Source: Rhodococcus koreensis | GTDB lineage: Bacteria > Actinomycetota > Actinomycetes > Mycobacteriales > Mycobacteriaceae | Length of the DNA stretch: 64,000 nt | Direction: 5' to 3' | NCBI RefSeq assembly: GCF_900105905.1 | Contig: NZ_FNSV01000005.1 | Span: 744,001-808,000, forward strand | Part shown: in pieces, positions 54,625 through 64,000 of the stretch | Numbering within the stretch: the first letter of the stretch is position 1 | Layout of the letters: each line of letters starts with the position of its first letter | Program-made: the position numbers and the translations under genes | The notes under the pieces: model-generated | What the model was told of the DNA's origin: nothing | Databases searched by the model: none | What the model saw: only the letters and a program-made list of their open reading frames with translations

Positions 54625-55740
54625 CTACCAGTTCGCTTGTCTCCCACGGGCGACGAGGACGCCGTCCGCGCCCGCGTCGATGCGGGTGCCGAAGTCGCGG
54701 CTGATCCCGTCGAGAACCCGCCGCAGCCATGCGGTGTCACTTGTCGACGCGCGTTGCAGTTGCATCCGCCGGGATCTCATCGGCACCATTCGTAGCTCGA
54801 GCAGTTCGTGCGTGCGCGCGTCGAGGGTCACCAGGTAGAGCAGCCGCAGATCGTCGCGGTAGCGTTCGTGCCCTCGGATCCCCTCGTAGTCGTTGATCAG
54901 GTCGCCGCAGCCGTACAAGATCGGATGGCCACGATAGATCTCGAGCGGCCGCGGGTGATGGGACGAGTGCCCGAAGACCACGTCGACGCCACCGTCGACG
55001 AGCCGATGCGCGAACTCGACATGCGCGTTCGGCACGTCGTATCCCCAGTTCGAACCCCAGTGCAGAGAGACCACCACCACGTCCGTGTCCCGCCGTATCA
55101 GCCGCGTCTGGTCGAGCACACGGTCCGCCTCGGCGCCGGTGGGTTCCGAAAGGTACGCGACACCGGGCCGGCCCCGGCGGGCCGCCCCGTGCGGCGAGAC
55201 CCCGCTCGACGACATACCTGCCGCCCAGATCAGCAGCCGACTCGTCCCGGCCTTCACGACCACGGGACACCACGCCTGCGCCACGGTGCGCCCCGCACCG
55301 ACGGTCCGCACGCCGTTGCGGGCCAGCGCGTCCAGGGTCTCCACGAGCCCATCGGCACCGAAGTCGAGAAGGTGATTGTTCGCCAGAACGCAGACGTCGA
55401 TCTGCGCAGCGGTGAGCACCCCCAGATTCGACGGATGCATTCGGTAGTTGATTCCCTTGGGCGCGAAGCGCGCACAGGTGGTGACGGTCGTTTCCAGGTT
55501 GATCACACGGGCGTGGGGCTCCGCCGCGTCGAGGACGCGCAGCGCCTCACCCCACGGCCACCCGAACCCGACGGGGCCGGGGATCGAGCCGTTCCGCGTC
55601 TCCGCCAACGCCACGTACTCGCGGGCATCGCGAACGCAACGCTCCCGCAACTCCGGGTCGCCGGGAAACGGGAGGATCTGGTCGACTCCCCTACCGGTCA
55701 TCACGTCGCCGGCAAGGAACATCGTGATGGTGTCAGGCAC
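54625..55740 (-). CDS. CapA-family (PgsA-like) metallophosphatase-fold protein
   Basis: This 371-residue protein carries the CapA fold: MFLAGDVMTGRGVDQ at the start, VINLETTVTT, KGINYRMHPSNLGVLTAAQI, DVCVLANNHLLDFGADGLVE, DVVVVSLHWGSNW and VDVVFGHSSHHPRPLEIYRG. The Asp, Glu, Asn-His and His residues in these blocks form a calcineurin-like metal site. CapA/PgsA proteins take part in polyglutamate or capsule formation, but the solitary form here lacks the PgsB/C partners and a membrane anchor, so its substrate is unknown. The start overlaps the end of the upstream HicB-like gene by 8 bp. Confidence 0.85.
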   Translation of the reverse strand: MPDTITMFLAGDVMTGRGVDQILPFPGDPELRERCVRDAREYVALAETRNGSIPGPVGFGWPWGEALRVLDAAEPHARVINLETTVTTCARFAPKGINYRMHPSNLGVLTAAQIDVCVLANNHLLDFGADGLVETLDALARNGVRTVGAGRTVAQAWCPVVVKAGTSRLLIWAAGMSSSGVSPHGAARRGRPGVAYLSEPTGAEADRVLDQTRLIRRDTDVVVVSLHWGSNWGYDVPNAHVEFAHRLVDGGVDVVFGHSSHHPRPLEIYRGHPILYGCGDLINDYEGIRGHERYRDDLRLLYLVTLDARTHELLELRMVPMRSRRMQLQRASTSDTAWLRRVLDGISRDFGTRIDAGADGVLVARGRQANW

Positions 55741-56125
55741 GAACGCCGGCTCGGTCGAGCTGAGAGACCCGTTGGGGGCTCAGCTCGAGGATGACACCGA
55801 TATCACGCACCGACAGACCCGATCGGCGCAGATGCGCCACCGCGGCCCGCGAGGCCCGCGCCGCACATTCCTGCGCGTGGGCGGCGGACTCGACTTGCAA
55901 GTGGGCCGCTCGGGCCTCCATGAGCGCCGCCGAATCCCCGATCTCGTAGTCGAGGACCACCTCGACGTCCTCGGCCGGCACATCCTCGACCAGATGCACG
56001 GCATCCGCCACCATGGCAGACACCTGATCGAGCCGCCGCGCCTGGGTGAGAGCCATCTCGACTCCCGGAACCTCCACCACCCACCAGCCGCCGCGACGGG
56101 TGGCCGTCGCCGTCACCTTCATCAC
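55733..56125 (-). CDS. HicB-like protein with C-terminal HTH
   Basis: This 130-residue protein has an N-terminal HicB-like strand-helix unit (KVTATATRRGGWWVVEVPGV, then ALTQARRLDQVSAMVADAVH), an acidic segment DVPAEDVEVVLDYEIGD, and a helical C-terminus with the HTH RRSGLSVRDIGVILELSPQR. HicB antitoxins usually pair with HicA; none is next to it, and it overlaps CapA instead. It could be a repressor of its own operon. Confidence 0.7.
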   Translation of the reverse strand: MMKVTATATRRGGWWVVEVPGVEMALTQARRLDQVSAMVADAVHLVEDVPAEDVEVVLDYEIGDSAALMEARAAHLQVESAAHAQECAARASRAAVAHLRRSGLSVRDIGVILELSPQRVSQLDRAGVRA

Positions 56126-56272
56126 GAACCACTTCCTACCCGGCCCGCATCTCGTGCGAAACTCGCCCCTCCAACGCCAAGTCTAGTCCCCCTCTACTGA
56201 GCACAACCACACTGACAGAAGACATTTAGTCTGTGTGACCGCGGGAACCTCGACCCGTCGGTACCGGCACAC

Positions 56273-56847
56273 TCACCAGAAATCCAATGCCTGTGCAGTC
56301 GCGGTGGACTCCGCGTGCGTGGGCCGTAGTGCACCGCCGATGGCGTAGACGGTGTGTCCGACCGTCGCAACGGACATCCCGTGCGCCCCGCTGGGCATGG
56401 GCGGCAACGGTGACCAGGTCCCCGACGCGACGTCGTAGGCCTCGACCGTCGACAGCACCCGGGTCGGCTGTTCACCACCGACCGCGACGATGCGACCGTC
56501 GATGAACGCCGCACCGAGCCCACCGCGGGGAGTGGGCATGGCAGGCAACGTCGTCCACGTTCCCGCGGCCGGATCGAACCGCTCGACCGCGGCAGTGTTC
56601 TGGTCCGACGCCAGGTCCCGCCCACCGATCGCATAGAAGTAGGTCCCGTCCGACACTCCGGCCAGATGCTCCCGTGGCGTCGGGATGTCCGAGACGGTCG
56701 TCCACTTCGTTCCGTCGAACACTTCCGTCGTCGGTACCAGTGCGCCGTTCGCCTGTCCCCCGGCGACCACGATCCTGTCGCCGACCACGGCCGCGGCACC
56801 AGCCGCCCGCGGTTCGTTCAACGGGGGCAGGTCCACCCACGTGCCAT
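56273..56847 (-). pseudogene. Kelch-repeat protein, 5' end cut by IS6
   Basis: The 188 residues from 56836 comprise four Kelch blades: AVVGDRIVVAGGQANGALVP, GTYFYAIGGRDLASDQNTAA, AAFIDGRIVAVGGEQPTRVL and ATVGHTVYAIGGALRPTHAE, each with the GG and W spacing of a beta-propeller. A complete propeller needs six or seven blades, and the upstream part stops exactly at the inverted repeat of the IS6 element at 56848. It could still be translated from the ATG at 56836, but as a partial propeller. Confidence 0.8.
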
Positions 56848-57689
56848 GGCATCGTCAACTTGGCTGTGCGGGTGACCGCTGGGAGAATGGGCGACCGTGA
56901 CCAGCGCAGATTCGTCAAGGGCTTCCGCTACCCGAAGGAGATCATCAGCCACACCGTGTGGCTGTATCCCCGCTTCGCGTTGAGCCTGCGTGACGTGCAG
57001 GAACTGATGTTCGAACGCGGCGTCGCGGTCTCGCACGAGACGATCCGGCAGTGGTGCGCGAAGTTCGGCCAGTCCTATGCCAACCAGCTGCGCCGCCGCC
57101 GGCCGCGCCCTGGCGACAAGTGGCACCCCGACGAAGTGTTCATCCCGATCAACAGCGAGCGGATGTACTTGTGGCGTGCGGTCGACCAGGACGGTGTGGT
57201 ACTCGACATCCTCGTCCAGTCGCGTCGAAACGCCAAGGCTGCCAAGCAGTTCTTCCGCAAGCTGCTCAAGGGTCTGCGGTACGTGCCGCGGGTGCTCGTG
57301 ACAGACAAGCTGGCCAGCGACCAGGTGGCGCACCGCGAGATGCTGGCCTCGATCGAATATCGCCGGTCGAAGTATCGTCAGCAATCGGGCCGAGAACTCG
57401 CATCAGCCGACTCGGCAACGGGAGCGCCGGATGAAGCGGTTCGCCTCACCCGGACAGACGCAACGGTTCCTGTCCGCGTTCTCCGGCATCACGGGGCACT
57501 TCCAGTTGCGGCGGCACATGTTGTCGGCATCCGACTGGCGTCGCGAGATGACGGACCGCTTCGCGGTGTGGCGCGAAATCACCGCGGCCGCCACCGCTGC
57601 CTGAACGACGCACCCAGCCAATAAATTCCGGGCAGAGGCGAGCCCAAACCGACTGCGCCGCTGCGGCTATCGCTCAAGTTGACGATGCC
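56848..57689 (+). mobile_element. IS6-family insertion sequence (842 bp)
   Basis: Perfect 15-bp terminal inverted repeats GGCATCGTCAACTTG and CAAGTTGACGATGCC bound the element. The outer 8 bp (CGTGCCAT left, CGCATTCG right) are different, so there is no target duplication. The left side cuts a Kelch gene and the right side abuts the 44-bp promoter-like repeat. Confidence 0.9.
56887..57604 (+). pseudogene. IS6-family transposase, one-base frameshift
   Basis: The ATG at 56887 opens GDRDQRRFVKGFRYPKEIIS, VWLYPRFALSLRDVQELMFE, RGVAVSHETIRQWCAKFGQS and WHPDEVFIPINSERMYLWRA, with the DDE residues in DEVF, VTDKLASDQ and the last Glu. A single-base gain or loss near 57380 (RRSKYRQQ) moves the reading; the correct C-terminus (MKRFASPGQTQRFLSAFSGI ... 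EITAAATAA) continues in the next frame to 57604. The length 718 bp is not a multiple of three. IS6 elements move as circular or cointegrate intermediates. Confidence 0.88.
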
Positions 57690-57697
57690 CGCATTCG

Positions 57698-57741
57698 GGT
57701 GCTGTATAGACAACGTCCGGGCGGGCCGTATCGTGCCCACC
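57698..57741. repeat. 44-bp exact repeat, copy 2
   Basis: Identical to 8719-8762. On the minus strand it would direct transcription into the IS6 element just 9 bp away, so the gene it once served has been replaced. Confidence 0.8.
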
Positions 57742-57797
57742 GGGCGAAGTTGGCTGACCGACCAGATTCGACCCTCACGGGGCGGGGCGCCATGCGA

Positions 57798-57971
57798 TCA
57801 GCCGTCGATCGGTTCGCAGATCGCGACAGGACCGGGGCAACCCGGGGTGGCGCACTCGTACAGGTCAGTATCGATCAGCACGCCGCCGAGGCTGGCATAG
57901 ATGTAGTGCCGGAACGCGGCCCTGCAACACGTCACACAGTCCCGATCGATCTGAATCCACTCGCCTCCCAT
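57798..57971 (-). CDS. Small cysteine-rich (zinc-binding) protein
   Basis: A 57-residue ORF on the minus strand: MGGEWIQIDRDCVTCCRAAF, RHYIYASLGGVLIDTDLYEC and ATPGCPGPVAICEPIDG. Six cysteines (CVTCC, EC, GC, IC) suggest one or two zinc sites. AGGAT lies about 8 bp before the ATG. Overlapping plus-strand frames have shadow composition. No family is recognised. Confidence 0.5.
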   Translation of the reverse strand: MGGEWIQIDRDCVTCCRAAFRHYIYASLGGVLIDTDLYECATPGCPGPVAICEPIDG

Positions 57972-58159
57972 GGCCGGATCCTAGGCGGACAACACGCGGC
58001 GGGCGCCGGGGAGGTCGAATCGCGTGGGCGCGGACACTTCACACGCGCAGCAGGGTTTTCAATGAGCCGCCGTGCGTGGGGCCGCACAATTGGCAGTCTG
58101 GTTGGTGGGCGGCCACCCGGGCGGGGGCGCCCCGCCGTGCACGCCGTCGAGCAGCGGAC

Positions 58160-58850
58160 CGACTACTCGATGCAGGCGCGTAGCTCGCAGATGCCCGGCC
58201 GTGCTCAACGGGATCGCCGGCGTCCAGCCCGCGCTTGCGTGTCGTCGCAGCACGCCGCGGCTGGCGGCTGACACGTCCGAGCGCCAGCCGAAAAGGTCGG
58301 CATCGGCTGGTGGGGTGTCGCAGACTGCCGCTTCGGTCGTGGGGCGCAGCGGAATGGTCGCAGCTCGGGCATACCAGCGGCCCGGCGGCCGGTGGCGCCG
58401 CCACCGAAACCGTTGACGGCGGTGGCATTTCCTGGGTCGGCGTGGGTTCGGCGGTGACCGTCTCCGCCTGCCGTGTCGGGAGATGCCGGTACAGGTCGAG
58501 CGGGTCAGCCCGGTTGTCGGTGATCTCGGCGATGGTGGCACCGTCGTTCCGTAGCTGGGTGGTGCAGGCGGGGTGGGCGTCGGTGACCACGCTGGGACGG
58601 CCGGTGCGTCGGCCTTTCTCGGTGGCCACCGAGCGCGCATGTGCGTCTCGCTCGACCGCGTAGGCGCGTTCCATCTGCCCGAACAAAGCCAGTAGCACCA
58701 TCGCCAACTGTCCCATCGGATCGTCCGGGTTCGTCGAGTCGATCCGGATCGGGTCGGCCAGGTTGCGGAAGCCGATGCCCCTCGGTACAGGTTGTGGATC
58801 AGGTTTCAGGGTGTCGCGGACGGTGCGGCCGAGCCGGGTCATGTCCGCTT
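58160..58850 (-). pseudogene. Serine resolvase/invertase remnant
   Basis: The minus-strand frame reads [73 protein letters not shown] and RPSVVT, then the HTH region GATIAEITDNRADPLDLYRH. These are the middle and C-terminal parts of Tn3-type serine resolvases. The N-terminal catalytic serine segment is missing, and after VCPSCDHSAAPHD the sequence degenerates. It meets the 3' end of the P55 gene. Confidence 0.8.
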
Positions 58851-60413
58851 GGTGATGCTGTTGTCGGCGGAGTCCGAAGCCCTGGCCGGGTGGCGGCCGA
58901 GGAACAGTGCCAGCAGCGCTCCCGCCGCGCACACCACCGACGTGATCAGAAATATCCCGGTGTACTCGGTGAGCAGGGCCCGGTCGACCGCCGCGGTGTA
59001 CTCGGCCAGCTCCCGTGCCGCCTGCTCGGGAGGTTTGCCGACGGGGAACGGCACCTGCAGGTTCGCGGTCAGGCTGTGGAAGCGGTGCAGCCCCCACGCG
59101 GATAACGCGGCCACCCCGACGAGCATCCCGGCCATCCGCGCGACCACCACACCGGCCGAGGCGATCCCGTGCTGGATGGGCGGCACGGCGCGGAGCACCG
59201 CACCGGAGAGCGGCGCGATCACCAGGCCGAGACCGAGCCCGGCGATGGCCAGGCCGGTGTCCAGCCGGGGCACCGCAATCGGCCCGACCCGGTACGGCGC
59301 GGACAGCACGTCCATCGGCCACCGGGCCATCTGGAGGTAACCCACTGCGGCCAGCAGCATGCCGGCCGCCGCGACCACCCGGTCGCCCAGCCGTGCTGCC
59401 AGCAGCCCGCCGAGCAGCGCGCCGGCCGGGAGCGCGGCCAGGAACCGCAACAGCAGTATCACCGCTCCCCGGTCGTCCCGGTCGAGCAGCGACTGGGCGA
59501 ACAGGTCGACGTCCACCAGGGTCACCATCAGCGCGACGCCTGCCGCTCCGGACACCCCGAGCGCGGCAAGGAATGCGCCCATCTGCACGTCGACCGGGTC
59601 GATCAGTCGGGTCTTGGCGAGCAGCTCCCAGCCGACGAAGGCGACGGTCGCGGCACCGGCGCCGACCAGCATCGGCCCGCCCCACGGTGGCAGCACGGCG
59701 GTGCGCGGGTCCGGGTTGTACAGGCCAAGAACGGCCAGCCCGAGGGCGACCGCGAGCAGCAGCCCCCCGGCCACGTCCACCCGGACGGGCTGGTGCGCCC
59801 GATCGCGGCGCGGCACCGAAACCTGCACCGAGATCATGGCGAGCACGCCGAGCGGTACGTTCATCCAGAACACGCCGCGCCAGCCGGCGATGCCGAACGC
59901 GCTGGACCACACGGCAAGGCCTGCGATCGCCACCCCATAAAGCGGGCCGAGCACGCTGCCCAGCTCCTGCGCGGCACCGACCACGCCGAGCACGTTCGAC
60001 CGCTTGTGGGTTGCCCAGAGGTCGGCGGCAAGCGCCATGGTCACCGGCAGCAACGCTCCACTGGCGACACCCTGGACGACCCGCCCGGCAACGAGCATGG
60101 GCAGCTCGTCGGCGAGCGCGGTGATCACCGAGCCGACCAGGAACCCGGCGAGGCAGCTCTGCAGCAGCAGCTTGCGGCCGAACCGGTCCGATGCCTGGCC
60201 GAGCAGCGGCATCGCGGCGATGTAGCCGAGCAGGTACCCGGTGACGATCGGGGTCACCCGCTCCAGTCGGTTCACCGGGATCAGCAGGTCGTCCATGATC
60301 TGCCGGATCATGCTCACCACGACGTAGGTGTCCAGCGCGCCGAGCAGCACGGCGAGCGCCGCGGCGCCGACGGCGACGGTCCTGCTCCGCCCCGGGATCA
60401 GCTCGGCACTCAC
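58839..60413 (-). CDS. P55-like MFS transporter
   Basis: This 524-residue 14-helix transporter has [36 protein letters not shown] (MFS motif A) and [20 protein letters not shown], and shows the long central loop typical of mycobacterial P55 (Rv1410c). Its ATG overlaps the stop of the LprG-like gene upstream by 4 bp (ATGA). In mycobacteria LprG and P55 act together to move triacylglycerides and other lipids to the outer membrane and confer drug tolerance. The 3' end adjoins a resolvase remnant but the gene is complete. Confidence 0.88.
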   Translation of the reverse strand: MSAELIPGRSRTVAVGAAALAVLLGALDTYVVVSMIRQIMDDLLIPVNRLERVTPIVTGYLLGYIAAMPLLGQASDRFGRKLLLQSCLAGFLVGSVITALADELPMLVAGRVVQGVASGALLPVTMALAADLWATHKRSNVLGVVGAAQELGSVLGPLYGVAIAGLAVWSSAFGIAGWRGVFWMNVPLGVLAMISVQVSVPRRDRAHQPVRVDVAGGLLLAVALGLAVLGLYNPDPRTAVLPPWGGPMLVGAGAATVAFVGWELLAKTRLIDPVDVQMGAFLAALGVSGAAGVALMVTLVDVDLFAQSLLDRDDRGAVILLLRFLAALPAGALLGGLLAARLGDRVVAAAGMLLAAVGYLQMARWPMDVLSAPYRVGPIAVPRLDTGLAIAGLGLGLVIAPLSGAVLRAVPPIQHGIASAGVVVARMAGMLVGVAALSAWGLHRFHSLTANLQVPFPVGKPPEQAARELAEYTAAVDRALLTEYTGIFLITSVVCAAGALLALFLGRHPARASDSADNSITKRT

Positions 60414-61123
60414 GCCGGGGGTGTCACCGTCACGGGCTTGTCCAGCTCTGACACCACCACGTCGACGGTCGGGGCGTCGGCGCCGTCCGGCTTCGGGAAC
60501 GTGACCAGCGCTCTGCTCGGAAGGTGCCTGCCGTCCTCGTCGAGCCAGACCGTGATGTCCACCTCGGACTCGACCCCGGGAACGATGTTGCCCACCGCGT
60601 CTTTGTCCGCCCGTCCGGTGATCTTGTACGCCGGTGTCCCGTCAACCTTGTCCCTCACCTCGGTCTTCGCATCCGTGATGCTGGTCAGCACCTTCGCGAA
60701 GCCCCGGTCCGGGTCGAGAATGGCGGTCGGGTCGTAGTACTCGGAGGTGAGCGAGGACGGATACCGCTGAAAGGTCCCGGTCGGGCCCCTCAGGTACAGC
60801 GAGTCGTCGACCAGCACGAATTCACCTTCGATCAGCTGGCCGGCCAGGGTCAGCTTCACCGTGCCCTTCGCGCCACCGGCCGGACCGCCCTCCCGGGTCA
60901 GATCGCCCTCGGCGGTCTGCACGCTGATGCCCGGAATCGAGCCGGTGACGGTCATCGTGAAGTGTGCGCTCCTGACATCGCGGAGGGCGGACGACGACTC
61001 GGCGAGCAGCCCGGCCGCGTCCGGCAGGTTCGCGCTCCCTCCCGGATTGGTGTCGGTGGTGCAGCCGGTGACCACCGCCACGCTGAACGCGAGGGTCCAG
61101 AGGAAGATACGGCGGGTGAGCAT
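60410..61123 (-). CDS. lprG: LprG/LppX-family lipoprotein
   Basis: This 237-residue lipoprotein has the signal peptide [20 protein letters not shown] and lipobox cysteine (C21), then the LppX/LprG fold: [57 protein letters not shown], and the C-terminal [20 protein letters not shown]. The beta-sheet half-barrel holds an acylated-lipid pocket. It is the lipid carrier partner of the P55 transporter encoded immediately downstream, with coupled translation. Confidence 0.9.
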   Translation of the reverse strand: MLTRRIFLWTLAFSVAVVTGCTTDTNPGGSANLPDAAGLLAESSSALRDVRSAHFTMTVTGSIPGISVQTAEGDLTREGGPAGGAKGTVKLTLAGQLIEGEFVLVDDSLYLRGPTGTFQRYPSSLTSEYYDPTAILDPDRGFAKVLTSITDAKTEVRDKVDGTPAYKITGRADKDAVGNIVPGVESEVDITVWLDEDGRHLPSRALVTFPKPDGADAPTVDVVVSELDKPVTVTPPA

Positions 61124-61583
61124 GCCCGCATCGTAGGACGCCAGCTCCGAAAACGCCCAGGCTTGCGGCCAGAACCGGTGTCGGTGTGGGACGCGCGACG
61201 ATCACCCGGTCCTCGACCCGCACAACACTCGGCCGGATCATGCCCGACCACCCCGCCGCCAGATTCGCCACTTTCGCCAGCCAGATTCGTCAACATGCGG
61301 CGGGCAGCACACGACGGTGCGACAGCACCGCCGATAGATCGGCGATCAGCAGCTGCTTCCACATCAGGTGGTAGAGCACCATAAGCGGATCCTTTCGACG
61401 GTATGAGGTACACCGTCCTCGCGACGCGCGATAATGCGTGTGAAGGGCATTTGCGGTGCGAACTTTTCACACCTTGGTGAGGCGTTTTCACCCCTGGGGT
61501 GGCTGTTCGCGCCGGGCGCCCGGGGCGATGCTGATACGGCGGTTACACAGCAACACGTTTCTCGACAGATCAGGGAGACGCAG
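61124..61583. other. Intergenic region, no gene supported
   Basis: Contains the divergent promoters of lprG (minus) and the flavin split-barrel gene (plus). A minus-strand 30-codon frame (MVLYHLMWKQLLIADLSAVL, ATG at 61382 after GAAAGGAT) is the only small ORF with a ribosome-binding site; its status is unknown. Confidence 0.4.
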
Positions 61584-63167
<1,584 letters not shown>

Positions 63168-63372
63168 GTGAGCAGTTGTCGAACAGGCACTGAGACAGGG
63201 AAACACCGGAGGTGGCCGGGCAGGCCGGCAGGCGGATCACCCGACGAAAGACGAACGTCCGGTCGCCCTCTGGATACCCACCCGAACGACAGTCCAACAG
63301 GTTCACCGGGGCGAGCGAATTTCTCTCGCGTGTTCGGTGAACGGAATGGGTCGATGATTCGTGGTATCGGGT

Positions 63373-63777
63373 ATGAAGCTCTCCGCAGCTCTGCCGGCGG
63401 CTGCCGTCGTCGCGGCGTGTGCGCTCACCGCCTGCAGCGATGACGGCGGCAGCACCGTCGACTACGCACCCACCCCGACGGTCACCGACACGATGGCGAT
63501 GCCGTCCTCCGACGGGGCGGTGGCGGCGGGAGCGAACGAGATCGTCATCTCAGGATTCGCGTACACGGTGCCCGCCACGGTGGCACCCGGCGCGCAGGTC
63601 ACCATTCGCAACACCGACACGGCCGAACACACGGTGACCGCAGACACCGGCGGCACGTTCGACATCGAGATCGAGGGCGGCGAGACCGCGACATTGACGG
63701 TGCCACCGACACCCGGTACCTACCCGTTCCATTGCACATATCACTCGAACATGCACGGCAACTTGACCGTCGGGTGA
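63373..63777 (+). CDS. Cupredoxin-like lipoprotein (paralogue)
   Basis: From the ATG at 63373 this is 134 residues: signal peptide LSAALPAAAVVAACALTAC with lipobox ending at C21, a Thr/Pro linker, then the plastocyanin-like domain ANEIVISGFAYTVPATVAPG, AQVTIRNTDTAEHTVTADTG and YPFHCTYHSNMHGNLTV with His, Cys, His and Met copper ligands. It is related to the protein at 32.9-33.3 kb, with the same ligand spacing. It is probably surface-anchored and copper-binding. Confidence 0.88.
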   Translation: MKLSAALPAAAVVAACALTACSDDGGSTVDYAPTPTVTDTMAMPSSDGAVAAGANEIVISGFAYTVPATVAPGAQVTIRNTDTAEHTVTADTGGTFDIEIEGGETATLTVPPTPGTYPFHCTYHSNMHGNLTVG

Positions 63778-63806
63778 CGAGGTCATCGCCGATCCAGGTT
63801 CTACCC

Positions 63807-64000
63807 GATGGGAATACGCAGCTACCTGCCCGCGCCGCGCACGGTGGATGAGGCGCTCGCGGACACGCTCGACATCTCCGGTCTCACGACCATGGCTGCA
63901 ATGGACTCGACGCGATGGTTCTGCTCATCGACGACAGCGTCGATCACGCGCAGTCGGACGGTTCCTGCAGATTGGACAAGGCTACCCGGAAGACCCGTGA
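63807..64000 (+). other. Open frame running off the window, unassigned
   Basis: A plus-strand frame starting near 63810 (GIRSYLPAPRTVDEALADTL) stays open to the window end. It has no ribosome-binding site and no family match by eye; another frame reads LDAMVLLIDDSVDHAQSDG. It could be the start of, or a fragment of, a gene continuing outside. Confidence 0.25.

Noticed and set aside
58039..59910. A 623-residue minus-strand protein
   Set aside because: Most of it overlaps the P55 gene in another frame with low-complexity composition; only the resolvase part below 58850 is meaningful.

Overview
The window is high-GC actinobacterial DNA, most likely from Rhodococcus or a close mycolate-containing relative. 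The evidence is the gene content: a wax ester synthase/diacylglycerol acyltransferase homologue, an LprG-P55 pair, a cyclopropane/mycolic-acid methyltransferase fragment, a WhiB protein, actinobacterial families DUF4193, DUF5319 and DUF5313, and a lone GvpO. The density of broken plasmid and transposon genes (ParB, relaxase, KfrA-like, CorA, group II intron RT, IS110, IS1182, IS6, IS630 and Tn3 remnants) points to a large plasmid or a plasmid-derived genomic island. The species is inferred, not shown.

Layout. 0-6 kb: a DHA2 drug/lipid exporter followed by a P-loop ATPase, then decayed corA and coiled-coil genes, a DUF2267 protein and an IS110 transposase with a strong upstream hairpin. 6.8-10.5 kb: ordinary-looking actinobacterial genes (PhoU, WhiB, DUF4193, DUF5319) and a cysteinyl-tRNA-synthetase-like protein that lacks the HIGH signature. 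11-14 kb: small unknown genes, an IS1182 remnant joined to a flavin-oxidase fragment, and a universal stress protein.

14-25 kb is the most coherent metabolic block: a SulP anion transporter with STAS domain and DUF5313 partner, GTP-dependent PEP carboxykinase, a degenerate malic-enzyme-like protein, an ArsR-type repressor without cysteines, a full NAD-malic enzyme with ACT-like N-terminus and a beta-carbonic anhydrase. Four copies of an inverted repeat, TTGCTAA-N2-TTAGCAA and variants, sit in front of arsR, the malic-like/PEPCK pair, the SulP pair and a small-gene pair, so one repressor probably controls a CO2/bicarbonate and C3-C4 carbon node. A broken second malic enzyme and permease follow.

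25-31 kb: a STAS protein with coupled small genes, ParB, Sel1 and relaxase fragments, then an intact lower-GC two-gene operon: an Fe(II)/2-oxoglutarate oxygenase-like protein translationally coupled to a protein carrying a HEPN-type RNxxxH motif and a zinc ribbon. This is the best candidate here for an undescribed, possibly defensive, system. It is followed by the first of two ~0.8-kb copies of a Tn3-family remnant (second at 43.6-44.4 kb). Both copies keep two coupled micro-ORFs intact although the transposase is broken in each.

31-47 kb: a secreted trypsin-like protease, a cupredoxin lipoprotein, a branched-chain amino-acid binding lipoprotein, a WS/DGAT homologue with a changed catalytic motif, a cysteine-cluster protein, a GreA-like factor, and fragments of glutamate-cysteine ligase, group II intron RT and serine recombinase. 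47-58 kb: an IS630 remnant with recognisable ends, small membrane and regulatory proteins, GvpO, an FAD oxidoreductase with an upstream STAND-type ATPase regulator, CapA, a HicB-like protein, and a Kelch gene cut by an IS6-family element. 58-64 kb: a resolvase remnant, the LprG-P55 operon, a flavin split-barrel protein, a chimeric methyltransferase pseudogene and a second cupredoxin lipoprotein. No tRNA, rRNA or CRISPR array was found.
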